Shown here piece after piece: positions 25,931-34,791 of a stretch of 64,000 bases of DNA. The position numbers and the translations under genes were made by a program. The DNA is from Shimia sp047124445 (GTDB taxonomy: Bacteria > Pseudomonadota > Alphaproteobacteria > Rhodobacterales > Rhodobacteraceae): NCBI RefSeq assembly GCF_047124445.1, contig NZ_CP138921.1, forward strand, positions 2,666,001 to 2,730,000. Reading direction: 5' to 3'. Every line of letters starts with the position of its first letter. The stretch's first letter is position 1. The notes beneath the pieces are model-generated. The model saw only the letters and a list, made by a program, of their open reading frames with translations. It was not told where the DNA came from and ran no database searches.

Positions 25931-26872
25931 TTATTCCGTTTTCGCCTCTTCGGCTTTTTCTTCAGGTGCCTCGGCCACTTCTTCAGCTTTCTGAGGCGCG
26001 GGCAAATCGCCGGCTACGGCTGGCGACATACCCATAAGCATCCGCAGGATCGTCACCAACTCGGCTTTTAACTCGGTCCGTTTGGTCACGCGATCCAGCA
26101 TACCGTGGTCCAGTAGGTATTCCGCTCGCTGGAAGCCTTCAGGAAGCTTTTCCCCAATGGTTTGCTGAATCACACGCGGACCTGCAAAGCAGATCAAAGC
26201 GTTTGGTTCGGAAATCTGGACGTCGCCCAACATCGCGTAAGACGCCGTCACACCGCCTGTGGTTGGGTGCGTGAGCACGACAATGTAAGGCAGCCCTGCT
26301 TCTTTCAGCATTTGCACAGCGACGGTTGTGCGCGGCATCTGCATCAGAGACAGGATACCTTCCTGCATCCGTGCGCCGCCTGCCGCTGAGAACAGCACCA
26401 ATGGGCGCTTGAGCGCGATGGCACGTTCGGCCGCGGCAATAATCGCGTTGCCGACATACATGCCCATGGAACCGCCCATGAAAGAGAAGTCCTGGCAGGC
26501 CGCCACAATCGGGGTCCGGCCAATTTCGCCTTCCGCCACCAACATGGCTTCTTTTTCGCCGGTCTTCTTTTGCGCAGCTTTCATGCGCTCGGGATACTTT
26601 TTCTGATCACGGAATTGCAGCGGATCGGCAACCGGTTCCGCAACCTCAACCTCAACAAACACGCCGCCGTCAAACAGCGCCTCAAAACGATCCCGCGGCG
26701 AAATGGCCATGTGATGGTCGCACTGCGTGCAGACGTTCTGATTGGCCTTCAATTCGCGGTGAAACAACATCGTCCCGCACTCATCACATTTGGTCCAGAG
26801 ATTGTCTGGAACTTCTCTGCGAGAAAAGATCGAGTTGATCCGCGGGCGGACGTAGTTTGTGATCCAGTTCAT
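25931..26872 (-). CDS. accD: Acetyl-CoA carboxylase carboxyltransferase subunit beta
   Basis: This subunit, with AccA, transfers the carboxyl group from biotin to acetyl-CoA to make malonyl-CoA for fatty acids. The start at 26872 (MNWITNYVRPRI) is preceded by GAGGA at a workable spacing; an ATG eight codons earlier is possible. The N-terminal zinc ribbon is CDECG...CTQCD (C-x2-C-x15-C-x2-C). The crotonase-like core contains FMGGSMGMYVGNAI and SAAGGARMQEG. The 313-residue chain ends with an acidic, Ala/Glu-rich tail of about 30 residues that many relatives lack. Confidence 0.96.
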   Translation of the reverse strand: MNWITNYVRPRINSIFSRREVPDNLWTKCDECGTMLFHRELKANQNVCTQCDHHMAISPRDRFEALFDGGVFVEVEVAEPVADPLQFRDQKKYPERMKAAQKKTGEKEAMLVAEGEIGRTPIVAACQDFSFMGGSMGMYVGNAIIAAAERAIALKRPLVLFSAAGGARMQEGILSLMQMPRTTVAVQMLKEAGLPYIVVLTHPTTGGVTASYAMLGDVQISEPNALICFAGPRVIQQTIGEKLPEGFQRAEYLLDHGMLDRVTKRTELKAELVTILRMLMGMSPAVAGDLPAPQKAEEVAEAPEEKAEEAKTE

Positions 26873-27160
26873 GTGATCGGAGTCCTCTGGTTCCAATTCG
26901 GGATGAGATAAGACGCTACGTCAGAAATTGCAATCTAAGTCGTGCTTCGAAATCAGCGCCAATCGCTATTTCTATGCGGGTTTTAAGCCCTATTCGCAGA
27001 GCAATTCTTTCCTTTTGGCCACCCAACCGAGTTTGAGAGCATGCAACACCCTGAAATTTCATGAGGAACGGGGCGAAAGGCCATTTGTCCTATCGTAAGC
27101 ATTTCGCTAAATAATCAGAACGAAGGCCGCAGATCGTTTCGCCGCCAGCAACAATGGGTC

Positions 27161-27946
27161 ATGGTTTCAGGGCAGATGGCAAAAAGCAGACGTTTCTTTC
27201 AGCAGGCGCTCCAATCCGGTCTGGCGCGCTATTGGGCCCGCAATGCGCGCAAGGCGTCGGAGACCGATCTGGCCACGCTTCGCGCCCAACGTCGCCGCGC
27301 GCGCACCCTGCGGCAACATCTGGACACACTTATCGCGGTCTCCGAGAGCCGATTGGCCTTACCGATTATCGGCTCAAACGCGTTTCCAAAACCGCATGGA
27401 ACAGATTGGTCTTGGCGGCCAGCACTGTGGCGGGAACCCATTCCGGCGAAAGGACGCGCGGCAGTACAAAACAAGGAGATGCTTGGCGAAGAGGTCACGC
27501 TTTTTCATGATTGCCGTATTTCCGAACTCACCTTGCGCCAGCTTCGGAACCACCGGGAAAAAGACTTGGCCCCCTTTGGCCTGCGCATGGACGTTTTCCG
27601 GTTTGACGGATCGTTCCTCTCGCTGGTGATTGACTTGCCACAAGAGGCAGTTTCCGGGTTGAAACGCGAGCACGTGGTGCGCATGGACACGATTGTCGAA
27701 ATGGAAAAGCCGCTGGAGATCTTTGCCCGACTGAACATTCGCCACGGGCCAAACACCGAACAGATTGTCCGCGAACTGCCTTTGCAGGCTGAGGATATTC
27801 GGGTCGAGTTTGATCTCGCCTATTCCAACCTCAACGAAAAGCGCGTTGAGAAAATGTGGATCGACCTGATCTTTGAAGGCCCGGAAATGAACCAGGTTGT
27901 CCTGAGGGATGTCACCTTCTCCCGCCGCCCGCGGGCCGAGTTCTAA
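27161..27946 (+). CDS. DUF6478-like conserved protein of Rhodobacterales
   Basis: A 261-residue soluble protein with no signal peptide or membrane segment. The N-terminal third is basic and helical (RNARKASETDLATLRAQRRRARTLR). The rest is beta-rich with FRFDGSFLSLVIDLP and a run ending KMWIDLIFEGPEMNQVVLRD. I recognise it as the DUF6478 type by overall appearance, without a search. Alternative start ATG at 27176 (MAKSRRFF) is possible; neither has a strong ribosome-binding site. It probably forms an operon with the next gene, 21 bases on. Confidence 0.7.
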   Translation: MVSGQMAKSRRFFQQALQSGLARYWARNARKASETDLATLRAQRRRARTLRQHLDTLIAVSESRLALPIIGSNAFPKPHGTDWSWRPALWREPIPAKGRAAVQNKEMLGEEVTLFHDCRISELTLRQLRNHREKDLAPFGLRMDVFRFDGSFLSLVIDLPQEAVSGLKREHVVRMDTIVEMEKPLEIFARLNIRHGPNTEQIVRELPLQAEDIRVEFDLAYSNLNEKRVEKMWIDLIFEGPEMNQVVLRDVTFSRRPRAEF

Positions 27947-27967
27947 ACACGTATTGAGGATGTCCAG

Positions 27968-28345
27968 ATGAGCGAGCTCACACTGACAAAGACCCGCCTG
28001 TTCGAAGGTGTTTGGGAAGGGGCGCTTAAGACCGCTGAGGCCTCCGCGCCAAAGCCGCAGGTAAATGTCACCTATCTTGGCGAGGCGATTGCCGATGTGG
28101 CAATTGACCAGACGGAGGAAGCGGGGCTCTGGCGGCTGCGTTTTCCAATCCCGAAAGAAAGCCTGTCGGATGGGGTGCAAACCGTTGTCATCACAGATCA
28201 ATCCACTGACGAGCGCCTTGATACCGTGAGCTTTATAGCTGGCGAAGCGCTGGCAGGCGATTTGCGCGCCGAAATTGACCTCTTGCGCGCGGAACTGGAC
28301 ATGCTGAAGCGTGCGTTTCGGCGTCATTGCGTGGAAACGATGTGA
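27968..28345 (+). CDS. Conserved hypothetical protein with C-terminal coiled coil
   Basis: 125 residues; GAGGA lies 7 bases before the ATG. The first 95 residues look like a beta-sandwich (VNVTYLGEAIADVAI, LWRLRFPIPKESLSDGVQT). The last 30 form a leucine-heptad helix (RAEIDLLRAELDMLKRAF) suited to oligomerisation. Downstream of the DUF6478-like gene on the same strand, so probably a functional partner. I do not recognise a named family. Confidence 0.6.
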   Translation: MSELTLTKTRLFEGVWEGALKTAEASAPKPQVNVTYLGEAIADVAIDQTEEAGLWRLRFPIPKESLSDGVQTVVITDQSTDERLDTVSFIAGEALAGDLRAEIDLLRAELDMLKRAFRRHCVETM

Positions 28346-28411
28346 CCCTGTGACCGGCTTGTGCCTTGAAGGCGGTCATGGCAGTTTGCCTCGACAATCA
28401 AGAGCGATGCC

Positions 28412-28864
28412 ATGACCCCAGAGACACTGTTTATGAGCCAGCATGACCAATTGCTGTGGGGCTCTGTGGTGCTAAGCGCCTGCGCACTTATCCACGTCGG
28501 ACTACTGGCAGGTATGATCGAGGCGTTGGCGCACATTGGCCGCTGGGTCAAAAACCGTAACCGCATGGTGCGCACAACAACTGTGGTTGGCGCGGCTTTT
28601 TTCATGATTGTGAGTTCACACACAGTCCAGGTTTGGCTCTGGGCTGCGGTACTGCTCTACATGGACGCCTTTGAATACCTCTATGACGCGCTCTACTTCT
28701 CACTGGTGACCTATACCACCGTTGGGTACGGCGACGTTGTCCTGCCTGTGGAGTTTCGTGTATTTGGTGCCTTTGGGGGCGTGACGGGCATTCTGTGCTT
28801 TGGGATTTCGACCGCGTTTTTGGTGTCCCTGATCAACAAGCTGTTGCCCAAGTCCCTTGAGTGA
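28412..28864 (+). CDS. Two-TM potassium channel family protein
   Basis: A 150-residue inner-membrane protein. The selectivity filter TTVGYGD is preceded by a pore helix (ALYFSLVTY) and followed by the inner helix (VTGILCFGISTAFLVSLI). Two hydrophobic stretches lie before the pore (about 15-37 and 55-82), so there are three or more membrane segments. A cytoplasmic RCK/TrkA-N domain is missing, so gating is not ligand-regulated in the usual manner. It would assemble as a tetramer. Confidence 0.85.
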   Translation: MTPETLFMSQHDQLLWGSVVLSACALIHVGLLAGMIEALAHIGRWVKNRNRMVRTTTVVGAAFFMIVSSHTVQVWLWAAVLLYMDAFEYLYDALYFSLVTYTTVGYGDVVLPVEFRVFGAFGGVTGILCFGISTAFLVSLINKLLPKSLE

Positions 28865-28919
28865 CCCGCACCCTTCAATCGCAATTGCTTTCCCACACAA
28901 CAGACCTATCTTCTGACTC

Positions 28920-29432
28920 ATGATGAAAATTGCATACACGATGGCCCACGGACGGGGCGAACTGGATTTGCTGCTATCAGATCTCGCAGCGCGGTTGGAA
29001 GCACGTGGACTCACCGCGCGCGGAATTGTGCAAACCAACACAGAATGCGGATCTTATCACGGCTGTGACATGGATGTGCGCGTGCTTCCCGATGGACCGA
29101 TCATTCGGATTTCACAAAACCTTGGTAAAGAGGCCAAAGGGTGCCGATTGGACCCCGATGCGATGGCGTCTGCTGTGACCGCGGTAGGGCAGTCCATGCA
29201 GGCTGACTTTGATGTCTTCCTGCTCAACAAATTTGGCAAACAAGAGGCCGAAGGACGTGGATTTCGCGATCTGCTTGCTGAAGCGCTTGAAAAAGGCGCA
29301 ACGGTGATTGCCGGCACCAATCCTTTGAACGCCGAGGTGTTTGAAGAGTTTGCCGGCGGCATGGCCACCAATGTGCCCGCCGACATCGACGCGCTGTTGG
29401 CCTGGTACGATCAGGTGAACGAAGAGGGATGA
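28920..29432 (+). CDS. DUF2478 family protein
   Basis: 170 residues. The NKFGKQEAEGRGFRDLL stretch (about 100-117) is the hallmark of DUF2478, a family related to nucleoside-triphosphatase THEP1-like proteins that are often near molybdenum transport genes. A typical P-loop is replaced by AYTMAHGRGELDLLL at the N-terminus. The start may be the first or second of two adjacent ATGs. No molybdate genes lie nearby; the closest molybdoenzyme is NasA, 22 kb away. It is convergent with the AI-2E-type gene, separated by a single base. Confidence 0.75.
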   Translation: MMKIAYTMAHGRGELDLLLSDLAARLEARGLTARGIVQTNTECGSYHGCDMDVRVLPDGPIIRISQNLGKEAKGCRLDPDAMASAVTAVGQSMQADFDVFLLNKFGKQEAEGRGFRDLLAEALEKGATVIAGTNPLNAEVFEEFAGGMATNVPADIDALLAWYDQVNEEG

Positions 29433-29433
29433 G

Positions 29434-30531
29434 TTAGCTCTCTCCCTCACCCTCTATGTCGTCCAGCCACGGGATTTCGCCGTCGTTGGTGAGCAGAATT
29501 GCCAAGGGGCGAGTCGCCTGAAAAAACGACATGATGGTCATGATCCCGGAGGTCAGGATCACCGATAGGATCGCTCCTATAAGCCCCCAGACGGCCGTCC
29601 AGGAGGCGAGAGACACCATCACAATCACCGGACTAAGGTTCATGGAGCGGCCCATCAGACGGGGTTCCCAGAAGTAGCCGACACCAAATTGCGCCCCACA
29701 CAGCGCGGCAAACAGTAAAGCAACGTCCATGTTCAGCCCCCAGTCGCCCACTGCAAACAACATCGGCAGCGCCATGGCGATCCATGACCCGACATAGGGA
29801 ATATAATTGAAGATCGCCGTGGTGACGGCAAAGAAGGCTGCAAACTCGAGGCCGAAGAACAGGAAAATCACCCAGCACAACACGCCCAAAACCACGTTGA
29901 TCAGGGTTTTTGTGGTGAAGTAGGTGCCAATCTGGGCTGTGATCAAATCGATGGTCTGCCAGACATTGGATTGCGAGCGGTCATCCGGAACAATTGCGGC
30001 TACTTTCTTGGGAATGCTGTCGCGTTCGATCAGGAACAAGATGGCGTAGAGGAACACCAAAGCGAGGTATCCGGCGGAGTAACTAACCGAGTTCACGGTC
30101 ATGCGAATGAGGCTTTGGATGTCGATATTATCAAACACCAGGCGGTCAACGGATTGCCAAGTGAGCTCAAACTCCACGTCAAATCGGGCAGCCACATCAG
30201 ACGTGGTCTGAGAGAGCCGCTGCAAGTAGTCCGGCATGGCGCGCACCACAGGGTCCAAATTGCGGGCAAAGAAGCTGATCAAGCCAGCCAACACCACAAA
30301 CAGGACCACTGTGGTCAGCATCATACGCAGCCAATCTGGCACATACTTTGCATAGAGCGGAATACGGCCCATGGAGCGAGAAATGCCATCCATCAGAAAG
30401 GCCAGCAGCGCGCCAAGCACGATGGGCACCAAAATCGCCTGGGCTGCATTTAGAAACCAACCGGTGGCAATAGCGGCCAAAATCGCAAGGCTCACGGAGG
30501 CCACGCGCAGGGATGCGTTGATCTGAGACAC
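29434..30531 (-). CDS. AI-2E family transporter
   Basis: A 365-residue polytopic inner-membrane protein of the PF01594 family, whose members include AI-2 exporters and Na+/H+ antiporters. The GTG at 30531 is chosen because AAGGAGG lies 8 bases upstream; the ATG at 30561 is upstream of that site and cannot be right. Marks are AQAILVPIVLGALLAFLM near the N-terminus, FNYIPYVGSWIAMALPMLF and the C-terminal GALLSV-like helix (here GLIGAILSVILTSG). The substrate cannot be told from sequence. Confidence 0.87.
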   Translation of the reverse strand: MSQINASLRVASVSLAILAAIATGWFLNAAQAILVPIVLGALLAFLMDGISRSMGRIPLYAKYVPDWLRMMLTTVVLFVVLAGLISFFARNLDPVVRAMPDYLQRLSQTTSDVAARFDVEFELTWQSVDRLVFDNIDIQSLIRMTVNSVSYSAGYLALVFLYAILFLIERDSIPKKVAAIVPDDRSQSNVWQTIDLITAQIGTYFTTKTLINVVLGVLCWVIFLFFGLEFAAFFAVTTAIFNYIPYVGSWIAMALPMLFAVGDWGLNMDVALLFAALCGAQFGVGYFWEPRLMGRSMNLSPVIVMVSLASWTAVWGLIGAILSVILTSGIMTIMSFFQATRPLAILLTNDGEIPWLDDIEGEGES

Positions 30532-30600
30532 CGATGTTTCCTCCTTGCACGTCAAAGGCATCCTAACGGCCAGACGCCTGGGGGCAAGTCGAGAAGGAGG

Positions 30601-31365
30601 TTAGAACAGCGCGCGGCGGATGAGGTTGGCAGAGGCCACCAGCAAAACAATCAGAGTCAGGCGCTGGAACATCTTTTGGTCAATGCGATCTGAAATGGAC
30701 GTCCCGATCCACATGCCCAAAAGCGCCGGAACCACCACAAAGGCTGACAACGCCGCAGTGTCGCGGTTCAGAACCCCGGATCCGATATGGGCAAAGGTCA
30801 AAAGCACGGCGCCAAGGCCATAAATCACGCCTTGAATGCGGATTTGTTCAGCTTTTTCAGTGCCTATTGCGGTGAGGTAGGTCACCGTGGGCGGCCCCCA
30901 GACCCCGGACACGCCGCCAATGGCACCAGTAACCGTGCCCACGGCCAGCTCCCCCTTAGCACTTGGTTTTGAAAGGCGAATAGGACGGCCCAGCAATTGG
31001 GTAAGGGCAAAAAAGGCCACCGGCACGCCAATCATCAGCAGCAAGGCGCTCGAGGGCACCCAGCGTACAAATTGCGCACTGATCACCATGGCGACACCGC
31101 CTGCAATCAGGAAGCGACGAAAGCGCTTGAGTGACAACCACGCCGCGCCTGCACCATGGCGGAACGCCTGAAAGCCGTTGCTGAACACGGTGGGAAAGAT
31201 GAGCCCGGCCAAGGCCACCTCCGGCGCGAGGAAGGTACTTAGCCCTGAAATCAGCACCATGGGCATGCCAAATCCCACCATGCCTTTGATGATTCCCGCA
31301 AGCAGCGCAACGCTCGCACAGAAAACCAATGCTTGAGGAGTGTAAGTCAAAAGTAGAGAATCCAT
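30601..31365 (-). CDS. TauE/SafE family anion exporter or permease
   Basis: A 254-residue protein with about eight hydrophobic segments and the two family repeats: LAGIIKGMVGFGMPM near residue 22 and GAIGGVSGVWGPPTVTYL near 146. Relatives move sulfite, sulfoacetate or other organosulfur anions, but the family is broad. It lies about 40 bases upstream of the AI-2E-type gene on the same strand and may be co-transcribed with it. It is divergent from the acyl-CoA dehydrogenase. Confidence 0.85.
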   Translation of the reverse strand: MDSLLLTYTPQALVFCASVALLAGIIKGMVGFGMPMVLISGLSTFLAPEVALAGLIFPTVFSNGFQAFRHGAGAAWLSLKRFRRFLIAGGVAMVISAQFVRWVPSSALLLMIGVPVAFFALTQLLGRPIRLSKPSAKGELAVGTVTGAIGGVSGVWGPPTVTYLTAIGTEKAEQIRIQGVIYGLGAVLLTFAHIGSGVLNRDTAALSAFVVVPALLGMWIGTSISDRIDQKMFQRLTLIVLLVASANLIRRALF

Positions 31366-31535
31366 ACCTTGCTATAGGCCCCAAATCTCAGAGCAGCAAA
31401 GGCTTCACGCGAAACAAACAACCAAATGAAGCGTCGGTTTGGTATTTTTGTTGCGCTGCACCTGCAAAGGGATTATGTCACAGTGCAGCATTAGAGGGTT
31501 TTAGACGTATGGCGCATGATGGACAGGACTTGGCG

Positions 31536-33197
31536 ATGACAAACTCAGTGATTCTTCCTGATCTTCTGAAACTCACCGGAGCAGCCGTTGCGCCGGTGGA
31601 GAGCATTCTTGAGACCGCGATTGCGCGGGTGAAAGACACCGTGTCCGAGAACGGTCGTGTGTCTGGCAAGCTGATGGAACAGCATCAAACAGCGGCGCAT
31701 GGCCTGAGCTGGCTGGCGACCTATGCGCAATCTCTGAAGCAGATGCAGGCCTGGGCCGAGAAGCTTGAAGGGGAAGGCAAATTTGGTGAGATTGAACAGA
31801 TCATTCACCAGATCGCCTTTGGTGAGTACCTCTGGCAGGTCTATGGTGGTATTCCGATGAGCCAGGGCGAGATTGTGCGCCTACAGGATCTCGGGCTGTC
31901 GCAGGATGAAACTCGCGGTTTGATGGCGCCCGAAGTCATGACGCTCTGCGACAAGGGCAACTCTCAAGCTGCGCGTATGCGCCTTGTGGAGTTGATGCAG
32001 GAGCAGTCCGCCAACATCACAGTGGGTCAATCCGGCCTGGATGAAGAGCTGGAAATGATCCGCGAACAGTTCCGCCGGTTTGCGGTGGATCGTGTGGAAC
32101 CAAATGCCCATGAATGGCACCTCAAAGACGAGCTCATTCCAATGGAAATCATTGAAGAGCTTGCGGAAATGGGCGTGTTTGGCTTGACCATTCCTGAAGA
32201 ATACGGCGGGTTCGGCCTGTCCAAAGCCTCCATGGTTGTGGTCTCCGAGGAACTGTCGCGCGGCTATATTGGCGTCGGCTCGCTGGGCACGCGTTCTGAG
32301 ATTGCTGCCGAGCTGATCCTCTGTGGCGGTACTGACGAACAGAAAGAGCACTGGCTGCCCAAGCTGGCCAGCGCAGAAATTCTGCCAACAGCGGTGTTTA
32401 CCGAACCCAACACCGGCTCCGACCTCGGCTCCCTGCGCACCCGCGCTGTGAAAACTGAGGACGGCAACTGGGAAGTGACTGGCAACAAAACCTGGATCAC
32501 CCACGCAGCGCGGACGCAGGTCATGACCCTGCTGGCGCGCACCAATCCGGACACAACAGACCACCGTGGTCTGTCCATGTTCCTGGCCGAAAAGACACCT
32601 GGGACAGACGACAACCCGTTCCCGACCGAAGGCATGACCGGCGGCGAGATTGAGGTGCTTGGCTATCGTGGCATGAAGGAATACGAACTGGGTTTTGACG
32701 GTTTCAAAGTCAAAGGTGAGAACCTGCTTGGCGGTGAAGAAGGCAAAGGTTTCAAGCAGTTGATGGAGACCTTCGAATCGGCCCGCATCCAGACTGCGGC
32801 GCGTGCCATTGGTGTGGCGCAGTCTGCACTGGACGTTGGGATGCAGTACGGCATTGACCGCAAGCAGTTTGGCAAATCCTTGATCCACTTCCCGCGTGTT
32901 GCTGGCAAACTGGCGATGATGGCGGTGGAAATCATGATCGCCCGCCAGCTGACCTATTTCTCAGCCTGGGAGAAAGACCACGGCCATCGCTGTGACCTTG
33001 AGGCTGGCATGGCCAAACTGCTTGGTGCCCGTGTGGCCTGGGCCGCAGCGGATAATGCCTTGCAAATTCATGGCGGTAACGGCTTTGCGCTCGAATATTC
33101 CGTCAGCCGTATCCTGTGTGACGCGCGTATCCTCAATATCTTTGAAGGTGCCGCGGAAATTCAGGCGCAGGTGATTGCGAGACGTTTGCTGGGCTGA
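31536..33197 (+). CDS. Acyl-CoA dehydrogenase with N-terminal extension
   Basis: A 553-residue FAD enzyme. The first 150 residues are a helical extension (LPDLLKLTGAAVAP) found in a subgroup of alphaproteobacterial enzymes; the standard dehydrogenase core follows. TAVFTEPNTGSDLGSL and NKTWITHAART contact FAD, and the catalytic base is likely the Glu of NIFEGAAEIQAQ. AGGAC precedes the ATG at 31536; an ATG at 31509 with GAGGG ten bases before it is an alternative. The acyl substrate is unknown. A terminator follows and no other fatty-acid gene is adjacent. Confidence 0.9.
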   Translation: MTNSVILPDLLKLTGAAVAPVESILETAIARVKDTVSENGRVSGKLMEQHQTAAHGLSWLATYAQSLKQMQAWAEKLEGEGKFGEIEQIIHQIAFGEYLWQVYGGIPMSQGEIVRLQDLGLSQDETRGLMAPEVMTLCDKGNSQAARMRLVELMQEQSANITVGQSGLDEELEMIREQFRRFAVDRVEPNAHEWHLKDELIPMEIIEELAEMGVFGLTIPEEYGGFGLSKASMVVVSEELSRGYIGVGSLGTRSEIAAELILCGGTDEQKEHWLPKLASAEILPTAVFTEPNTGSDLGSLRTRAVKTEDGNWEVTGNKTWITHAARTQVMTLLARTNPDTTDHRGLSMFLAEKTPGTDDNPFPTEGMTGGEIEVLGYRGMKEYELGFDGFKVKGENLLGGEEGKGFKQLMETFESARIQTAARAIGVAQSALDVGMQYGIDRKQFGKSLIHFPRVAGKLAMMAVEIMIARQLTYFSAWEKDHGHRCDLEAGMAKLLGARVAWAAADNALQIHGGNGFALEYSVSRILCDARILNIFEGAAEIQAQVIARRLLG

Positions 33198-33228
33198 CAC
33201 CCGCTCTCAGTTAGACAGCAGACAATGC

Positions 33229-33254
33229 GCGGCTCCCTTGGGGGCCGCGTTTTT
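33229..33254 (+). terminator. Rho-independent terminator after the acyl-CoA dehydrogenase gene
   Basis: GCGGCTCCC pairs with GGGGGCCGC (one G-T wobble, very tight loop) and is followed by TTTTT, about 30 bases after the stop codon. Confidence 0.8.
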
Positions 33255-33439
33255 CTTTGCCCTGTGTTCACAAAGGAATCGGTGGCCAAAATCCGCTCAA
33301 ATCCGCGTCGGTATCACGTCGGTATCATGTCTGTTTTGCGGAGGTGCGTTTTTCGGGGCAGTGTGAACTGGAGAACATTAATGCACCGATCGCAGTCGCG
33401 TTCATTTGTGCAACAAAAATGATCGAAAGGGAGAGCAGA

Positions 33440-33742
33440 ATGCGCTGTATCACGATCACCTATGACTACGATGGCGACGACATGGTCTGGGTCGCCACCT
33501 GTGAGGCTTTCATCAATGCGGTTGGAAATGATCCAAAGGCGCAGGGGTTCTCTTACCAAGTGGCCGTGGCCGACAATGGGGTTACACGCATTCACTGGGG
33601 GCGCTGGGACAGCGAGGCCACCTTGAAGCATGTGCAAGGCCAAGAGTACTTCACAACCTTTGCGGCCAAGGTGAAAGAATTTGCGGACGGAGCGCCGGAT
33701 GCGGTGGTCGCGACACCGCGCGACCACACAGGCAATTGGTGA
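33440..33742 (+). CDS. Hypothetical protein
   Basis: A 100-residue soluble protein starting at an ATG with GGGAGAG just upstream; longer in-frame starts back to 33257 cross the terminator region and are less likely. It begins MRCITITYDYDGDDMVWVAT and contains WGRWDSEATLKHVQGQEYF. The fold looks alpha/beta and a little like monooxygenase- or Dabb-type small barrels, but I do not recognise a family. It is convergent with the membrane protein gene that ends 3 bases later. Confidence 0.6.
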   Translation: MRCITITYDYDGDDMVWVATCEAFINAVGNDPKAQGFSYQVAVADNGVTRIHWGRWDSEATLKHVQGQEYFTTFAAKVKEFADGAPDAVVATPRDHTGNW

Positions 33743-33745
33743 GCG

Positions 33746-34144
33746 TCAGGCGGTCACCGCGCCGGGCAGGGCCGCTTTGTCCGCACGAATCCCCATCGCA
33801 ATTACGGCAGAGATCAGCGAGAAGATGATCCATTGCGGCATGACGGTCAGGTTGCCGAGAAGGGTCATTCCGTAGCCGATAAACAGCGCGACAAAGCCGA
33901 GTTGCACGGCGACCAATGTCCACGCCAAGGGTGGATTTGGATTGCGGGCCAACCAAGCGCAAGCGCCGCCGAAGACCAACAAGATCACCGTCACGGCGTG
34001 CCAGATCACCGCGCCAACTGCCCGCACCGGAGGGGCCAAATCGCTTTCCTGAATGGGAAGGTGAATCTCCGGTCCTCCCAAAAACACGTGCACACCGGTT
34101 GTCAAAAACAGCAGCCCAGCGGCGGTTACCATCCACTTGTTCAT
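33746..34144 (-). CDS. Small integral membrane protein, TetR-linked
   Basis: 132 residues with four hydrophobic segments (about 4-20, 45-63, 73-95 and 102-122). The ATG at 34144 follows GGGAG with a 7-base spacing. The sequence has no family I can name. It is transcribed away from the TetR gene across an 86-base gap that carries two matching palindromes, so it is the likely target of that repressor, possibly as a stress or small-molecule responsive membrane protein. Confidence 0.7.
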   Translation of the reverse strand: MNKWMVTAAGLLFLTTGVHVFLGGPEIHLPIQESDLAPPVRAVGAVIWHAVTVILLVFGGACAWLARNPNPPLAWTLVAVQLGFVALFIGYGMTLLGNLTVMPQWIIFSLISAVIAMGIRADKAALPGAVTA

Positions 34145-34161
34145 CGCATTCTCCCGAATCC

Positions 34162-34175
34162 ATACGCTTTCGTAT
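34162..34175. promoter_or_regulatory. TetR operator candidate 1 (ATACG-N4-CGTAT)
   Basis: ATACGCTTTCGTAT, extended by one base pair on each side to CATACG/CGTATG and again to CCATACG/CGTATGG, is a perfect inverted repeat around CTTT. It lies 18 bases upstream of the membrane protein start. Confidence 0.7.
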
Positions 34176-34208
34176 GGAGAGGGGTGACTCCAATGCTTGC
34201 GAGAGTCA

Positions 34209-34222
34209 ATACGGCAGCGTAT
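34209..34222. promoter_or_regulatory. TetR operator candidate 2 (ATACG-N4-CGTAT)
   Basis: ATACGGCAGCGTAT repeats the same half-sites and 4-base spacing as the site centred 47 bases upstream. It ends 8 bases before the TetR start codon, so bound repressor would block the tetR transcript. Confidence 0.7.
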
Positions 34223-34230
34223 GTTGCGAT

Positions 34231-34791
34231 ATGGCAAAGCGACTTTCAAAAGACGACTGGATCAAGGCAGGCTTTAAGGCCTTGACTGAAGCCGGCCCCA
34301 AAGCCCTCAAAGCGGAACCTTTGGCACGGCGCCTGGGCACGACAAAGGGCTCTTTTTACTGGCATTTTGACGATGTCCCGGCGTTTCAGACGGCCATGAT
34401 GGAGGCCTGGGAAACGCGGGCCTATGCAGAGATTATAACCCTGGTGGAACAGCAGGGAACCGCCGTACGGAAACTGCGGGAATTGGCACAAATTGCCGCG
34501 GCGGGTGCGCCGGAGGATTTTGGCGGCATCGCGGCAGAGCCTTCCATTCGCGCTTGGGCGCGCGAAAACCCGGATGTTGCAAAAGCCGTTGCGCAGATCG
34601 ACGCCAAGCGCATGACCTACGTTCAGGAATTGTTTGAAGCAATCGGATTGACCAATCCGGAGTTGACGCGGGTGCTCTATGCCGCCTTTGTGGGAATGGA
34701 AGAGCTTTCCACGCATGACGGCCAAACAAACGGACCTGCGATGGGAACGCTTGTGGATTTGATTTTGGCATTACACGAGGCGGATAGATGA
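34231..34791 (+). CDS. TetR/AcrR family transcriptional regulator
   Basis: 186 residues starting MAKRLSKDDWIKAG. The N-terminal HTH spans about 8-55 (LKAEPLARRLGTTKGSFYWHF, recognition helix ending in YWHF as usual). The C-terminal ligand-binding part is helical. No ribosome-binding site is visible before the ATG at 34231, and an operator-like palindrome ends 8 bases upstream, so the message may be leaderless or nearly so. The stop overlaps the next gene (ATGA), coupling the regulator to the META-domain lipoprotein. Twin palindromes between it and the divergent membrane protein point to autoregulation and control of the neighbour. Confidence 0.88.
   Translation: MAKRLSKDDWIKAGFKALTEAGPKALKAEPLARRLGTTKGSFYWHFDDVPAFQTAMMEAWETRAYAEIITLVEQQGTAVRKLRELAQIAAAGAPEDFGGIAAEPSIRAWARENPDVAKAVAQIDAKRMTYVQELFEAIGLTNPELTRVLYAAFVGMEELSTHDGQTNGPAMGTLVDLILALHEADR

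Noticed and set aside
28920..29432. Molybdate-linked role of the DUF2478 protein
   Set aside because: No molybdate transport or cofactor gene is adjacent, and nasA is far away, so the link cannot be supported here.
33916..34230. Upstream extension of the tetR gene
   Set aside because: It lies opposite the membrane protein gene and across both operators; the regulator's normal start is at 34231.
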